Below are positions 51,979 through 60,445 of a DNA stretch of 64,000 nucleotides, piece by piece (position 1 is the first letter of the stretch; each line of letters begins with the position of its first letter). Below the pieces are notes generated by a model. That model was not told the DNA's origin. It saw only the letters and a list, made by a program, of their open reading frames with translations, and did not search any database. Source of the DNA: Roseococcus suduntuyensis (lineage in GTDB: Bacteria; Pseudomonadota; Alphaproteobacteria; Acetobacterales; Acetobacteraceae). Position numbers and translations under genes: made by a program. The stretch is taken from NCBI RefSeq assembly GCF_014196305.1, contig NZ_JACIDJ010000002.1, positions 682,001-746,000 on the forward strand, written 5' to 3'.

Positions 51979-52730
51979 AGCGCGTGCTCGGCACCGAGAT
52001 AGGCTTCCACCACGGCCGGGTTGCGGCGCACCTCCTCCGGTGTTCCTTCCGCCAGAACGGCGCCATAGCGCAGCACACGGACCGATTGCGCGATCTTGAA
52101 GACGATATCCATGTCATGCTCGATGAAGATGAGCGTGAGCTTGCGCGCCTCCCAGAGCCGATAGACGCGCTCGATCATCCGCCAGCGTTCATCGGGGCCC
52201 ATGCCGGCGGTGGGTTCGTCCAGCAGCAGCACCTTGGGGTTCAGCGCCAGGGCGAGGGCGATGTCGAGCAGCTTCTGGTCGCCATGGCTGAGATGCCGCG
52301 CCTCGGTGCGGGACAGATGCGTCAGGCCGCAAAGCTCCATCACCTCCTCGGCCTGGCGCTGCACGTCGGGCGGCGGGAAGGTGCTGAACAATCCGGCGGT
52401 ACGCCCGGCATGGGCCATCAGCGCGGCCGCCAGGCTGTCCTGCACCGAGAAGCTGGGGAACAGGTTCGCCACCTGGAAGGCACGACCGATGCCGCGCCGG
52501 ACGATCTCGCGCCGGTCGAGCCCCGTGATCTCCGCGCCGTCCAGCAGCACGCGCCCGGCCGTGACCGGCAGCTTGCCGGTGATGAGGTGGAACAGCGTGG
52601 TCTTGCCCGCGCCATTCGGCCCGATGATGGCCGAGAGCGTGCCGGGCTCGAAGCCCAGCGTCACGTCATCGGTGGCGACCACGCCGCCGAAGCTCTTGCG
52701 CAGGCCCTGCAGTTCGAGGCGCCCGCTCAT
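51975..52730 (-). CDS. livG: LivG-type ABC ATP-binding protein
   Basis: 251 residues from the ATG at 52730, overlapping the SDR stop by 4 nt. Walker A GPNGAGKTT (37-45), the LivG-specific insertion region after it, signature LSHGDQK (the usual variant), Walker B VLLLDEPTAGM and H-loop FIEHDM. It forms the ATPase heterodimer with LivF. Confidence 0.9.
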   Translation of the reverse strand: MSGRLELQGLRKSFGGVVATDDVTLGFEPGTLSAIIGPNGAGKTTLFHLITGKLPVTAGRVLLDGAEITGLDRREIVRRGIGRAFQVANLFPSFSVQDSLAAALMAHAGRTAGLFSTFPPPDVQRQAEEVMELCGLTHLSRTEARHLSHGDQKLLDIALALALNPKVLLLDEPTAGMGPDERWRMIERVYRLWEARKLTLIFIEHDMDIVFKIAQSVRVLRYGAVLAEGTPEEVRRNPAVVEAYLGAEHAL

Positions 52731-53515
52731 GGAAGGTTGCCCCGCGCCGGCGGCAGCCCGCCATAGGTGGCCCAGGAACCCGCCACCAGCCAGCCCGCAT
52801 CCACCGGCAGGTTGATGCCGGTGATGCAGCGTGCCGCATCCGAGGCGAGGAAGCACACCGCCTCCGCGATGTCGTCGGGCGTCACCATGCAGCCCAGGGC
52901 GCTGCTGCCCTCCAGCAGGCTCGGGTCGCGCTCGCCCGCCGCGATGGCCTGGCCGAGCGCCGGCGTCAGCGTGAAGCCCGGCGAGACGGCGTTCACGCGC
53001 ACGCCGGAGCGCCCCCATTCGGCGGCCAGGCAGCGCGTCATCTCGATCACCGCGGCCTTGGCCGGCGAATAGGCGTGCAGCGGCATGGAGCGTTCCCCCG
53101 CGATGGAGGCGATGGTGATGATGGAACCCCGGCCGCGCCTTGCCATCCGTGCACCGAAGGCCACGGCGGAATTCCAGGTGCCGATCTGGTCGATCCGCAC
53201 CACCTCCTCCACGTCCGCCTCGCTCAGTTCCTCCGCGCGCAGCGGGCGTTGCAGCACGCCGGCCGAGGTGACGAGGATGTCCACCGGCCCGAGGCGCGCC
53301 TCGATCTCGGCGGCGGCGTCGTCATTGGCGACGCGGCGGCCGACATCCAGCGCCATGGCCGTCCCGCCGATCTCGGTGGCGAGGGCTTCGGCACGGGCGA
53401 CGTCACGGTCGGTCACCACCACCTGCGCGCCGCGGGCGGCCAGCATGCGGGCGCAGGCGGCGCCGATGCCGCTGGCGCCGCCGGTGATGACCGCGATGCG
53501 CCCGGCGAAGCTCAT
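52727..53515 (-). CDS. Short-chain dehydrogenase/reductase inside the Liv operon
   Basis: 262 residues from the ATG at 53515. Classical SDR: cofactor motif TGGASGIG (11-18), an Asp in VVTDRD after the second strand favouring NAD+, the catalytic Ser in TIASIAG and the YxxxK motif AYSPAK. The C-terminus has GINLPVDAGW. It oxidises or reduces an alcohol/ketone pair. It is placed between livM and livG with 4-nt overlaps on both sides, which ties it to the imported compound. Together with the Baeyer-Villiger enzyme it fits alcohol oxidation followed by oxygen insertion. Confidence 0.9.
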   Translation of the reverse strand: MSFAGRIAVITGGASGIGAACARMLAARGAQVVVTDRDVARAEALATEIGGTAMALDVGRRVANDDAAAEIEARLGPVDILVTSAGVLQRPLRAEELSEADVEEVVRIDQIGTWNSAVAFGARMARRGRGSIITIASIAGERSMPLHAYSPAKAAVIEMTRCLAAEWGRSGVRVNAVSPGFTLTPALGQAIAAGERDPSLLEGSSALGCMVTPDDIAEAVCFLASDAARCITGINLPVDAGWLVAGSWATYGGLPPARGNLP

Positions 53516-54468
53516 GGCTGGTTTCCTCTGCGGGCGCGCCAATGCTCGACCGCGAAGTCCAGCAGCCCCTTGCGCAGCCCCAGCACGATGATGAGCAGGA
53601 TGATGCCGAGGAACAGCCCGTGATGCTCGGTCACCGCCGTGATCCAGTCGTTCAACATCAGGAAGATCGCGGTGCCGACGAGCGGGCCCAGGAAGACCGA
53701 CACGCCCCCCAGCATGATCATGAAGATGGCCTCGCCCGAGGTCGTCCAGAAGGCGAAGGAGGGGAAGGCCCCCGAGACATAGAGGCTCATCAGCACGCCC
53801 GCGAGGCCCGCGAAGCTGCCCGCGATGACGAAGGCCGCCAAGCGATACCGGAAGACGGACAGCCCCAGGAACGCCGCGCGGTCCGGGTTGTCGCGCAGCA
53901 TGCGAAGCGCGGCACCGAAGGGCGAGCGCAGGATCTGCCGCAGAGCGACCGCCGAGGCCACCAGGCAGAACAGGCTGAACGCGGCCAGATGGTCCTGCCG
54001 TGCAAGATCGACGCCCAGGAAGGGCGGCTTGGGAATGCCGCCCATCAGCCCCTGGTCGCCCCCCGTCAGTCCGATCCAGGAGAGGATGAGCGAATGCAGC
54101 AGCATCTGGAAGGCAAGGGTGAGGAAGGCGAAGTAGATCTCGGAGAGCCGCACGCACAGCGCGCCGATCACCAACGCCAGCAGCGCCGTCATCGCCACGG
54201 CGGCCAGGATGGCGGCGGGCACGGACCAGGCGCCGGTCTGCATCAGCAGGCCGAAGCTGTAGGCGCCCATGCCGAAATAGGCCGCATGCCCGAAGGAGAC
54301 GAGGCCGGCGCTGCCGATCAGCAGGTTGAGCGAGAGTGCCAGCAGGCCGAAGGTGGCGAAGCGGATGGCGAAGTCCACCAGCCCCGCAGAACGCAGCCCG
54401 GTGAATTCCAGCAGGATGAACACGAGCAGGACGGCGAGTGCGATCGCACTGTCTCGGCCAAAGCCCAT
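53512..54468 (-). CDS. livM: LivM-type ABC permease
   Basis: 318 residues with eight to nine hydrophobic segments. The family motifs NLLIGSAGLVSFGHAAYFGMGAY (NLLIGSAGLVSFGHA) near residue 48 and RDNPDRAAFLGL near 192 are present, and GSFAGLAGVLMSLY marks a late helix. Start and livH stop share one base (TGATG). Forms the channel with LivH. Confidence 0.9.
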   Translation of the reverse strand: MGFGRDSAIALAVLLVFILLEFTGLRSAGLVDFAIRFATFGLLALSLNLLIGSAGLVSFGHAAYFGMGAYSFGLLMQTGAWSVPAAILAAVAMTALLALVIGALCVRLSEIYFAFLTLAFQMLLHSLILSWIGLTGGDQGLMGGIPKPPFLGVDLARQDHLAAFSLFCLVASAVALRQILRSPFGAALRMLRDNPDRAAFLGLSVFRYRLAAFVIAGSFAGLAGVLMSLYVSGAFPSFAFWTTSGEAIFMIMLGGVSVFLGPLVGTAIFLMLNDWITAVTEHHGLFLGIILLIIVLGLRKGLLDFAVEHWRARRGNQP

Positions 54469-55367
54469 CAGCCGCGCCTCCCGCCCAGGCCGCTGGGCCG
54501 GAGGATCAGCACGAGGGCCATGATGACGAACATCGCTCCCTCCACGAAGAGCGGGAAGCCAATGGAGCCGAAGGAGCGCGTGAGGCCCAGGATGAGCGAG
54601 GCCGCCAGCGCGCCGCCGATCGAGCCCATGCCGCCGATGACGGTGACGATGAAGCTCTCGATCAGGATGGAGACGCCCGCCCCCGGCACGACCGAGCGGA
54701 TGGGCGCGGAGAGTGCCCCCGCCGCCCCCGCCAGCCCCGCGCCGATCGCGAAGACCGCCGCGTAGACCACCGTGGTGTTGATGCCGAGCGCCCCCACCAT
54801 GCCCGGATTGACCGCGGCGGCGCGCACGATGCGGCCGAAGCGCGTGCGGCTCATGCCATAGGACAGCGCGACGGCGATCAGCGCCGTGATGCCGAACAGG
54901 ATCGCGTAGAAATAGGGCACGACGCCGCCGCCGATGATGAAGGGCGGGTGCAGGAAGGCCGGCGGCACGCCCATGTTCCGGAAATCGGCACCCCAGATGA
55001 TCTTCACCACGTCATCGAGGATGAGGATGATGGCGTAGCAGACCAGCAGCTGCATCAGCACGTCCTGGCCATAGATGCGGCTGAGCAGGAAGCGCTCGAA
55101 GAACAGGCCGAGCAGCGCGGCACCCAGCGTGCCCGCCAGCACGGCCAGGGCGAAGCTCCCCGTCGGGCCATAGGCCGCCAGCGCGAAATAGGCGCCCATC
55201 ATGTAGAGCGAGCCATGGGCGAAGTTGACCAGGCCCAGCACGCCGAAGATCAGCGTCAGCCCCGACGCGACCAGGAACAGCAGCATCCCGATCGTCAGCC
55301 CCGCCGCCAGTTGCGTGACGACACAGGACAGGGAGGAGACGCATTCGCCGAGTTCGGTGAGTTCCAT
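54468..55367 (-). CDS. livH: LivH-type ABC permease
   Basis: 299 residues with eight hydrophobic segments. Family motifs: LTLIFGVLGLVNFAHGSLYMMGAY (seen as FGVLGLVNFAHG) near 40, SRTRFGRIVRAAAVNPGMVGALGI as the coupling loop near 170, and GGMGSIGGALAAS near the end. It precedes livM with a one-base overlap and follows the binding-protein gene after 68 nt. Confidence 0.9.
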   Translation of the reverse strand: MELTELGECVSSLSCVVTQLAAGLTIGMLLFLVASGLTLIFGVLGLVNFAHGSLYMMGAYFALAAYGPTGSFALAVLAGTLGAALLGLFFERFLLSRIYGQDVLMQLLVCYAIILILDDVVKIIWGADFRNMGVPPAFLHPPFIIGGGVVPYFYAILFGITALIAVALSYGMSRTRFGRIVRAAAVNPGMVGALGINTTVVYAAVFAIGAGLAGAAGALSAPIRSVVPGAGVSILIESFIVTVIGGMGSIGGALAASLILGLTRSFGSIGFPLFVEGAMFVIMALVLILRPSGLGGRRG

Positions 55368-55435
55368 CGGAGGCTTTCGCGCGGGAGGTCAGGGGCGCGG
55401 CCGCGCGGCCGCACCCGGGGCAGGCTGCGGCGGGC

Positions 55436-56695
55436 TCAGCCCCAGCCCTTGCCGCGCTTCCACTCGGCCTCGAGGCGCCGGATCGTCGCCCAATCGGCCT
55501 TCTGCATGTTCTCCACGAAGGGGTCGGCGCTGATGGTCGTGCCCCAGCCGATCGCGTAGTCCACCAGCGTCTGGTCCTCCGCGCGCATGGTGACGGTGCC
55601 TTCGGCGCCGAAGGGGCTTTCGATGGTCATCCCCTTCAGCTTGGCCGCGACCTCGCGCGGGTTGGTGCCGCCCACCTGGCGCAGCGCCGTGGTCAGCAGC
55701 CGCACGGCGGTGGCCGATTGCCAGGACCAGTTGGTGGGGAAGGTGTTGAAGCGGCGGTTGTATTCCGTGGCGAAGGCGAGGTTTTCCGGCACCGTCGGGA
55801 AGTTGCGCAGGTAGCGGTTGCCCGAATGCACCCCGCGCGGCAGGTTCCGCACCTGTTGCAGCGTCGTGTAGTCGGCCATGTTCACGGCAAAGAGCTGCGA
55901 CTGCGCGAAGAGGCCGAAGATCGAGGCCTGTTCGACGAAGGTGACCAGATCACCGGCCCAGAGGCAGGAATAGACCGCCTGCGGCCGTCCCTGGTTCAGC
56001 CGGGTGATGTTCTCCGTGTAGTCGGCCTGGAACAGGCGCGGCCAGGTCTCGCCGGTGATCTGGATGTCGGCGTTGAAGCTGCGGGCGAATTCCACGAATT
56101 CAGCAGTGGTGTCGCGGCCATAGGCGTAGTCCGGCGAGATGGTCATCCAGCGGCGCAGATTGCGGCTTCGGGCCACGCTGGCGGCGTAGTAGCCGCCGGC
56201 GATGGAATCATGGATGCCCTGTCGTGCGACCCGGAAGGCATTCCAGAAGCGCTGGCGTGGATCGGCCGTCAGCGAGGAGGTCTCGGAGTTGATGTGCAGC
56301 GTGACGGTGCCCGTCTCGCGCACCACCTCATGGATGGCGAAGCCGCCGGATGAGGGTTCCGCGTCGAACAGGAACTCCACGGCGTCGCTGCTGATCATCT
56401 CGCGCGCGATGCGCGCGGCTTCGGCCGGCACGCCGCGGCTGTCGCGCACGATCAGTTCGATGGGGCGGCCATCGAGGCCACCGGAAGCGTTGAAGGCATC
56501 CACCTCGATCTGCATGGCGTTGCGCGAGGAGATGCCCAGCTGCGCGACGCGGCCCGACAGGATGGTCGGCACGCCGATCTTGATGGGCTGGCGGGCCTGG
56601 GTGAAGCCGATGTTCGGGAAGCCGGTGATGGCGGCGGCGGCGCCGACGCCTATGAGGCGGCGCCGATGTAAGCCCGGGGGCTTGATGGTGGACAT
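55436..56695 (-). CDS. Periplasmic binding protein of the Liv-type transporter
   Basis: 419 residues. A signal region with HRRRLIGVGAAAAITG (twin arginine-like) ends near TQA. The mature protein starts PIKIGVPTILSGRVAQLGI, standard for HAAT type 1 binding proteins; FDAEPSSGG and ISPDYAYGRDTTAEF carry ligand- and fold-conserved positions. First gene of the operon running to 49562. The promoter should lie in the 153 nt between its start and the transposon remnant; no clear box was seen. Confidence 0.88.
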   Translation of the reverse strand: MSTIKPPGLHRRRLIGVGAAAAITGFPNIGFTQARQPIKIGVPTILSGRVAQLGISSRNAMQIEVDAFNASGGLDGRPIELIVRDSRGVPAEAARIAREMISSDAVEFLFDAEPSSGGFAIHEVVRETGTVTLHINSETSSLTADPRQRFWNAFRVARQGIHDSIAGGYYAASVARSRNLRRWMTISPDYAYGRDTTAEFVEFARSFNADIQITGETWPRLFQADYTENITRLNQGRPQAVYSCLWAGDLVTFVEQASIFGLFAQSQLFAVNMADYTTLQQVRNLPRGVHSGNRYLRNFPTVPENLAFATEYNRRFNTFPTNWSWQSATAVRLLTTALRQVGGTNPREVAAKLKGMTIESPFGAEGTVTMRAEDQTLVDYAIGWGTTISADPFVENMQKADWATIRRLEAEWKRGKGWG

Positions 56696-56848
56696 GACGA
56701 GACCCTCCCTTGGGTTCGCGGCCCTTGGCTGGCCGGGTATTTTTCCACCGGCGTCTTGTGCGCCGGCTGAGATCCTGGACGACCAGACGCTAGACAGGTG
56801 CTGGACCCACTGTCAAACTAAGACGAAGCGCATCGGTGCACCGGGGCG

Positions 56849-57550
56849 GTGCCGCATGTAGCCGGCCTTTGGCAGTCTGGTCTGGTTATCCGCGCCGTCA
56901 CCGATGGCCGCCCCACCTATGGCGACCGCCGCGTCACCGCCCTGCTGAACCGGGCCAGGCGCAGCTCCGGCGAGCCATCTCTGAACCACAAGCGCATCTT
57001 CCGGCTGATCTCCTCAACGTTTCTTCAGCCCCACACCGGCAGGCGGCCTATCCGCGCCCAAGAGGGTACCCTCGTCGCGCCCGCATCCAATCAGCGCTGG
57101 GCTTCCGATGACCTCGAGATCTCCTGTTGGAACGGCGAAGTGTTCCGTATCGCCTTTGGCATCGACACCCATAACCGCGAGAGCATCGCCTGGGTCGCCA
57201 CCTGCGGCGGAGGCATCTCCTGCGAGATGATCAGAGACATGATGCTGGACTGCGTCGAGCACCGGTTCGGTGCAATCTGCGCCCCGCAGCCTGTGCAGTG
57301 ACGTGCCGATAATAGCTCCGCCTACATCGTCGCCGAGACGACCAATTTCGCCGCCACGCTGAACCTCAATTCTATGCTTCATGCCGGTCCGCATCCTCGA
57401 AAGCAACGGCGTCTGAGGGGAACCCTCAAGCGGGACTATGCCCGCGTAAACTCCCAGGCCGGACGCCATCTCCGTCCTTCAGTGGACCCCCGCCTGGTTC
57501 GACGACTACAACACCGCATGCGCGCGCCGCGTGAGTTCATCGCCAAGTAG
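56849..57550 (+). pseudogene. IS3-family transposase (orfB) remnant
   Basis: One frame runs from 56849 to a TAG at 57548 with an in-frame TGA at 57299-57301, where the family has a Trp (VEWLSDNGSAY became V-stop-RADNSSAY). Recognisable pieces: RAVTDGRPTYG, RVTALLNRARR, NHKRIFRL, SNQRWASDDLEI, GIDTHNRESIAWVAT, and LKRDYARVN with RAPREFIA at the end. The stretch holding the catalytic Glu (SPESNG) is missing. No orfA and no terminal repeats were found, so the element is dead. Confidence 0.8.
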
Positions 57551-57667
57551 TCAGCCAACCAAGCCGCCTGTCCGGTATGAGAGGGGCTACTCCAAAGGCC
57601 TGGGAGTGGGCGCAGGAGCGCCTGGGAGGCCAGCCGTGAGGCGCTGGGTGATCCCACGACTACGGCG

Positions 57668-58520
57668 GTGGCGGCGGAGGTTCACCGGCGCCATGTGGAT
57701 GCGACTTTCGTCTTTCTTTTAGCCAAGCGCGGAGAGGTGACGTTGGGCGCCTGGCGGGAGCAGATGGACGCGCTGCTGGCCTCGAACGCGGCCAAGCCCA
57801 GCCGTGAGCGGCTGACGCTGATCAGGCTGCACGCCCTCGTCCGGCTGGGAGAATGGCCAGGTCGAGAACCAGGTCGGGCTGGTGCGCGAACGGTTTTTCA
57901 CGCCGCGCGTCCGGGTCAAGAACCTGGACGAGCTGAACGCCTGGCTGCTGGACCAGTGCGTGGCCTATGCGCGGGCACACCGCGATCCCGAGCTGCGCGA
58001 CCAGACGATCTGGTCGGTGTTCGAGGCCGAGCGGCCCAGCCTTGTGCCCTATGGCGGGCGGTTCGACGGCTTTCACACAATGTCGGCGTCGGTGTCCAAG
58101 ACGTGCCTCGTGCGGTTCGACAACAATCGCTATTCGGTATCGGCGCACGCGGTCGGGCGGTCGGTGGAAATCCGGGCCTATGCCGACAGGATCGAACTGC
58201 GCCGGGCGGTGCGGCCGGTCGGCGAGCATCCGCGGTGCTTTGGCCGCGACCAGACGGTGTTCGACCCCTGGCATGTCGTGCGAGGAGCACGCCTTCGGCG
58301 TGACGTGCCTGTCCTGGCGCGCAAACCCGGCGCGTTGCGCAATGGCGCACCCTTCAAGGATTGGCTGCTGCGCGCGGGGCTGGAGCGGATCCGCCGCAAG
58401 CTGGCGGGCACCGCCGATGACGACCGGCAGATGGTGTCCATCCTGGCGGCCGTGCCGAGCGACGGGCTTGCGGCGGTGGAGGCCGCCTGCCTGGGGGCTC
58501 TGCGCGAGGGTGTCCAGCCC
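57668..58520 (+). pseudogene. IS21-family istA remnant with internal deletion
   Basis: The 5' part (frame from 57668) reads TLGAWREQMDALLASN and SRERLTLIRL, as in the N-terminal region of IstA. At about 57846 the frame changes and the text jumps to ENGQVENQVGLVRERFFTPR, then FDGFHTMSASVSKTCLVRFD and LARKPGALRNGAPFKDWLL, the IstA C-terminal half. The middle, including the DDE catalytic core, is lost. An in-frame ~27-nt insertion with a hairpin (about 58277-58305) interrupts DPWHxVPVLARK. Homology stops near 58515, and istB is absent. Confidence 0.8.
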
Positions 58521-58568
58521 TCACCTACGGCTCCGGGCCGGGCGACACGAGGGCGCGATCTGCGCTCG

Positions 58569-58618
58569 AAAGGGGGTCCCTTTTGCGCGCCGATGGGGGG
58601 GCCTTCTTGCGCGCCGAT
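58569..58618. other. Hairpin and short direct repeats after the istA remnant
   Basis: AAAGGG-GGT-CCCTTT at 58569-58583 forms a small hairpin with a T-run, terminator-like. TTGCGCGCCGAT occurs twice, at 58583-58594 and 58607-58618. The following stretch to about 58775 contains frames reading IAAEIGGDPHLMQTILQEQT then LLLKVADRLD, probably another broken gene that I cannot name. A perfect hairpin CGCGCGGC-TC-GCCGCGCG lies at 58848-58865. Confidence 0.4.
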
Positions 58619-58934
58619 TGACACTGGCCGGCGCGGGTGCCGGGCCAGATCGCCGCCGAGATCGGCGGCGATCCGCATCTCATGCAGACCATCCTGCAGG
58701 AACAGACGCGCTGCTGCTGAAGGTTGCCGATCGGCTGGATCCGATTGATTCGATCGATCCAGAGCCACGCACATGACGCGCGATCCGAAGCGACTTCCCA
58801 GCGGCGGGAAGTCGATGGGCGGGCGCCGGACCGAAGATGGTCAGGGGCGCGCGGCTCGCCGCGCGGAGACTTCGCCGGTATCCGCGGTTCCATCCGTTCA
58901 ACGAAGCGGGATCCGCACGACGGAAGGGCTGTGG

Positions 58935-59258
58935 CGCCTCCGGTTCCAGCATCCAGGCCGGGAAGTCGCGCTGCGTGTGCAATACCCGCCAGACGTCGAG
59001 GTGGTCCTCCCACTCGACGTAGGACACCAGATACGGGTAGCGCTGCAGCGACCAGGCGCGAAGCCTTTCCAGCAGCAACTCGAAGGCATAGCGTGGCGAG
59101 CCCACGGCCGGATGCTGCGCGATCCGCCTGAAGGCCCGCTCCAGCGCATCGATGAAGGCCAGCGCGAACGGCTCGCCGACTTCCGCCGCGTAGCGGGCGA
59201 TGGCCTAGTCGATATCCCGCTGCGCCGCTTCCCGCGGAATGACTGGCTTGGCGGTCAC
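58935..59258 (-). pseudogene. parE: ParE-type toxin, inactivated by a nonsense codon
   Basis: From a GTG at 59258 the frame reads VIPREAAQRDID, then TAG (59207-59205), then AIARYAAEVGEP, FIDALERAFRRIAQHP, VGSPRYAFELLLERLRAW, RYPYLVSYVE and VLHTQRDFPAWM. Apart from the stop in place of a residue after RDID this is a full ParE/RelE-fold gyrase-inhibitor toxin. After MLEPEAP the frame runs on without the usual stop. The GTG overlaps the parD stop (GTGA), the normal antitoxin-toxin coupling. Confidence 0.75.
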
Positions 59259-59507
59259 GCCTGCGGTTGGCGGACGCGGCGGCGGAGCATGTCGAAATAG
59301 CCGTCATCCGCTGCCACTGTCGGAGCAGATGCCGCGCTGTCCAGCAGCAGGCCGCGCAGGCGCTCACGCTCCTGGTCCTGGTCCTGGTCCTGTTCCTGGT
59401 CCTTGCGGATCAACTCGCGGACATACTCGCTGCTGGTGGAGTAGCCACGCGCTGCGACCTGCTCATCCACGAAGGATTTCAGCCCATTCGGCAGGGGAGA
59501 CGTTCAT
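59255..59507 (-). pseudogene. parD: ParD-type antitoxin with a 1-nt frameshift near the start
   Basis: The ATG at 59507 gives MNVS, then a run of four C (plus-strand GGGG 59494-59497) shifts the frame. Removing one C restores MNVS-LPNGLKSFVDEQ, the ribbon-helix-helix opening of ParD. The rest is intact: RGYSTSSEYVRELIRKD, a QD repeat, and DDGYFDMLRRRVRQ at the toxin-binding end. A GTG at 59470 could start a truncated 71-residue protein lacking the DNA-binding strand. Confidence 0.75.
59371..59402 (-). repeat. Hexanucleotide microsatellite in parD
   Basis: About five imperfect copies of TCCTGG (CCAGGA on the coding strand) encode alternating Gln-Asp/Glu in the linker of the antitoxin. Copy number change would alter linker length in frame. 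Confidence 0.7.
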
Positions 59508-59536
59508 AGTGCCCATGGGTTAGACGATACCCGAGT

Positions 59537-59553
59537 TTGGCAAAAATTGGCAA
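59537..59553. promoter_or_regulatory. Direct-repeat operator candidate upstream of parDE
   Basis: TTGGCAA at 59537-59543 and again at 59547-59553, centres 10 bp apart on the same DNA face, in an AT-rich patch 30 nt before the antitoxin start. Spacing by one helical turn is typical for operators of ribbon-helix-helix antitoxins that autoregulate. On the minus strand TTGCCA could also serve as -35. Confidence 0.45.
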
Positions 59554-59602
59554 TAATGATTTGGGCCGGGAGGCGCTCCAGGCCGGCGCCCGGCAGGATC
59601 AT

Positions 59603-59618
59603 GATGTGATGCAGATCA
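59603..59618. promoter_or_regulatory. CRP/FNR-like palindrome
   Basis: TGTGATGCAGATCACC contains GTGAT-N4-ATCAC, a perfect 5-bp palindrome, and matches the CRP pattern TGTGA-N6-TCAC. It lies about 110 nt upstream of the small gene at 59727 and in the gap shared with parDE. No experimental basis. Confidence 0.35.
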
Positions 59619-59726
59619 CCGAATCATAGCACGAAGACAACGCCGCATCTTGTTTGGCTCGTGCGCGGCACAGCGCGAATGATCCGTCACACGCAGGAAA
59701 CGCCCCGCACCACGACGGAGACCAGC

Positions 59727-59963
59727 ATGACCGACCGCGAAGCCCGCGCCGCCCGCAACCAAGAACGCATCCTGGCCGCTTTCCTGGCGAAGAAGGCCGA
59801 ATTCAACGCCCTCCTCGCGGAACTCGCCCAGGCCAGCGAGGACCATTTCGGCGCGGACCCCGAGACGGTGCTTTGGAGCGAAGCGGCCTGGCTTTCGGAT
59901 GCCACCGCGAAGCTGAAGGACATCGCGGACCAGTATTTCCGCCGCGGCGAACATGCCTGCTGA
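59727..59963 (+). CDS. Small protein of unknown function
   Basis: 78 residues from the ATG at 59727 (CGGAG 6-10 nt upstream). Mostly helical and charged: DREARAARNQERILAAFLAKKAEF forms a first amphipathic helix (REARAARNQERILAAF), then LLAELAQASEDHFGADPETVLWSEAAWLSDATAKLKDIADQYF can form further helices (LLAELAQASEDHFGADP, ATAKLKDIADQYF). No family recognised. It precedes the DUF3489-like gene by 95 nt on the same strand; short helical proteins of this kind are frequent beside DUF3489 genes and plasmid-like functions. Codon usage fits the genome. Confidence 0.6.
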   Translation: MTDREARAARNQERILAAFLAKKAEFNALLAELAQASEDHFGADPETVLWSEAAWLSDATAKLKDIADQYFRRGEHAC

Positions 59964-60058
59964 AGCGGGCTGCCCCCGCACCGCCCCGACCGGCGAAGCC
60001 GGCGGGGCTCCCGGCAGTACGGGCCGATGACCGGCACCCGGAACCGGAGACCACCACG

Positions 60059-60343
60059 ATGACGAATCTTTCCGACGGCCAGCGCGTGATCCTCAGCGCC
60101 GCCGCGCAGCATGAGAAGGGCCTCGCCCGCACGCCGAAGACGCTCCCGGCCGCGGCGCGCAACGCGGTGTTCCGCAGCCTGATCAAGAACAATCTGCTCA
60201 CCGAGATCAACGCGCCGCGGGAGCATGTCGGGCTCGGCTGGCGCCAGGACGAGGACGACACCTGGATCTTGGCCCTCATCACCGACGAGGGGCTGCGCGC
60301 CATCGGCATCGACCCGAATGAGGGCGACACGGGGGCCGGCTAG
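60059..60343 (+). pseudogene. DUF3489-type protein, N-terminal part cut by the 89-bp element
   Basis: 94 residues from the ATG at 60059. LSDGQRVILSAAAQHEKGLA, followed by a helix and NNLLTEINA, and then ALITDEGLRAIGIDP, matches the N-terminal module of DUF3489 proteins (a winged-helix-like fold preceding a linker). Full-length members go on with a linker and a second module. Here the frame ends at TAG 60341-60343, which belongs to the repeat element. The C-terminal remainder follows at 60446-60706. It may still make a stable short protein. Confidence 0.6.
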
Positions 60344-60431
60344 AGCGGGATGCGTTGAGGTGGAAGCACCGAAAACGCTGAACCCCGCTCTCAAGGATGG
60401 CTGGAGCAGGCGGCGTGAACGCAGCATGCTC
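60343..60431 (+). repeat. Dispersed 89-bp element, copy B
   Basis: Matches copy A (22270-22358, opposite strand) in 79 of 89 positions. Here it is flanked by TA on both sides (CTAGAGC at the left, GCTCTAG at the right), as would follow from TA target duplication. The first G is the last base of the TAG that ends the DUF3489 fragment. Confidence 0.75.
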
Positions 60432-60445
60432 TAGGCTCTGGACTC

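Noticed and set aside
57668-58520. Functional IS21 transposon
   Set aside because: The catalytic core is deleted, the frame is shifted at about 57846, and istB and ends are missing.
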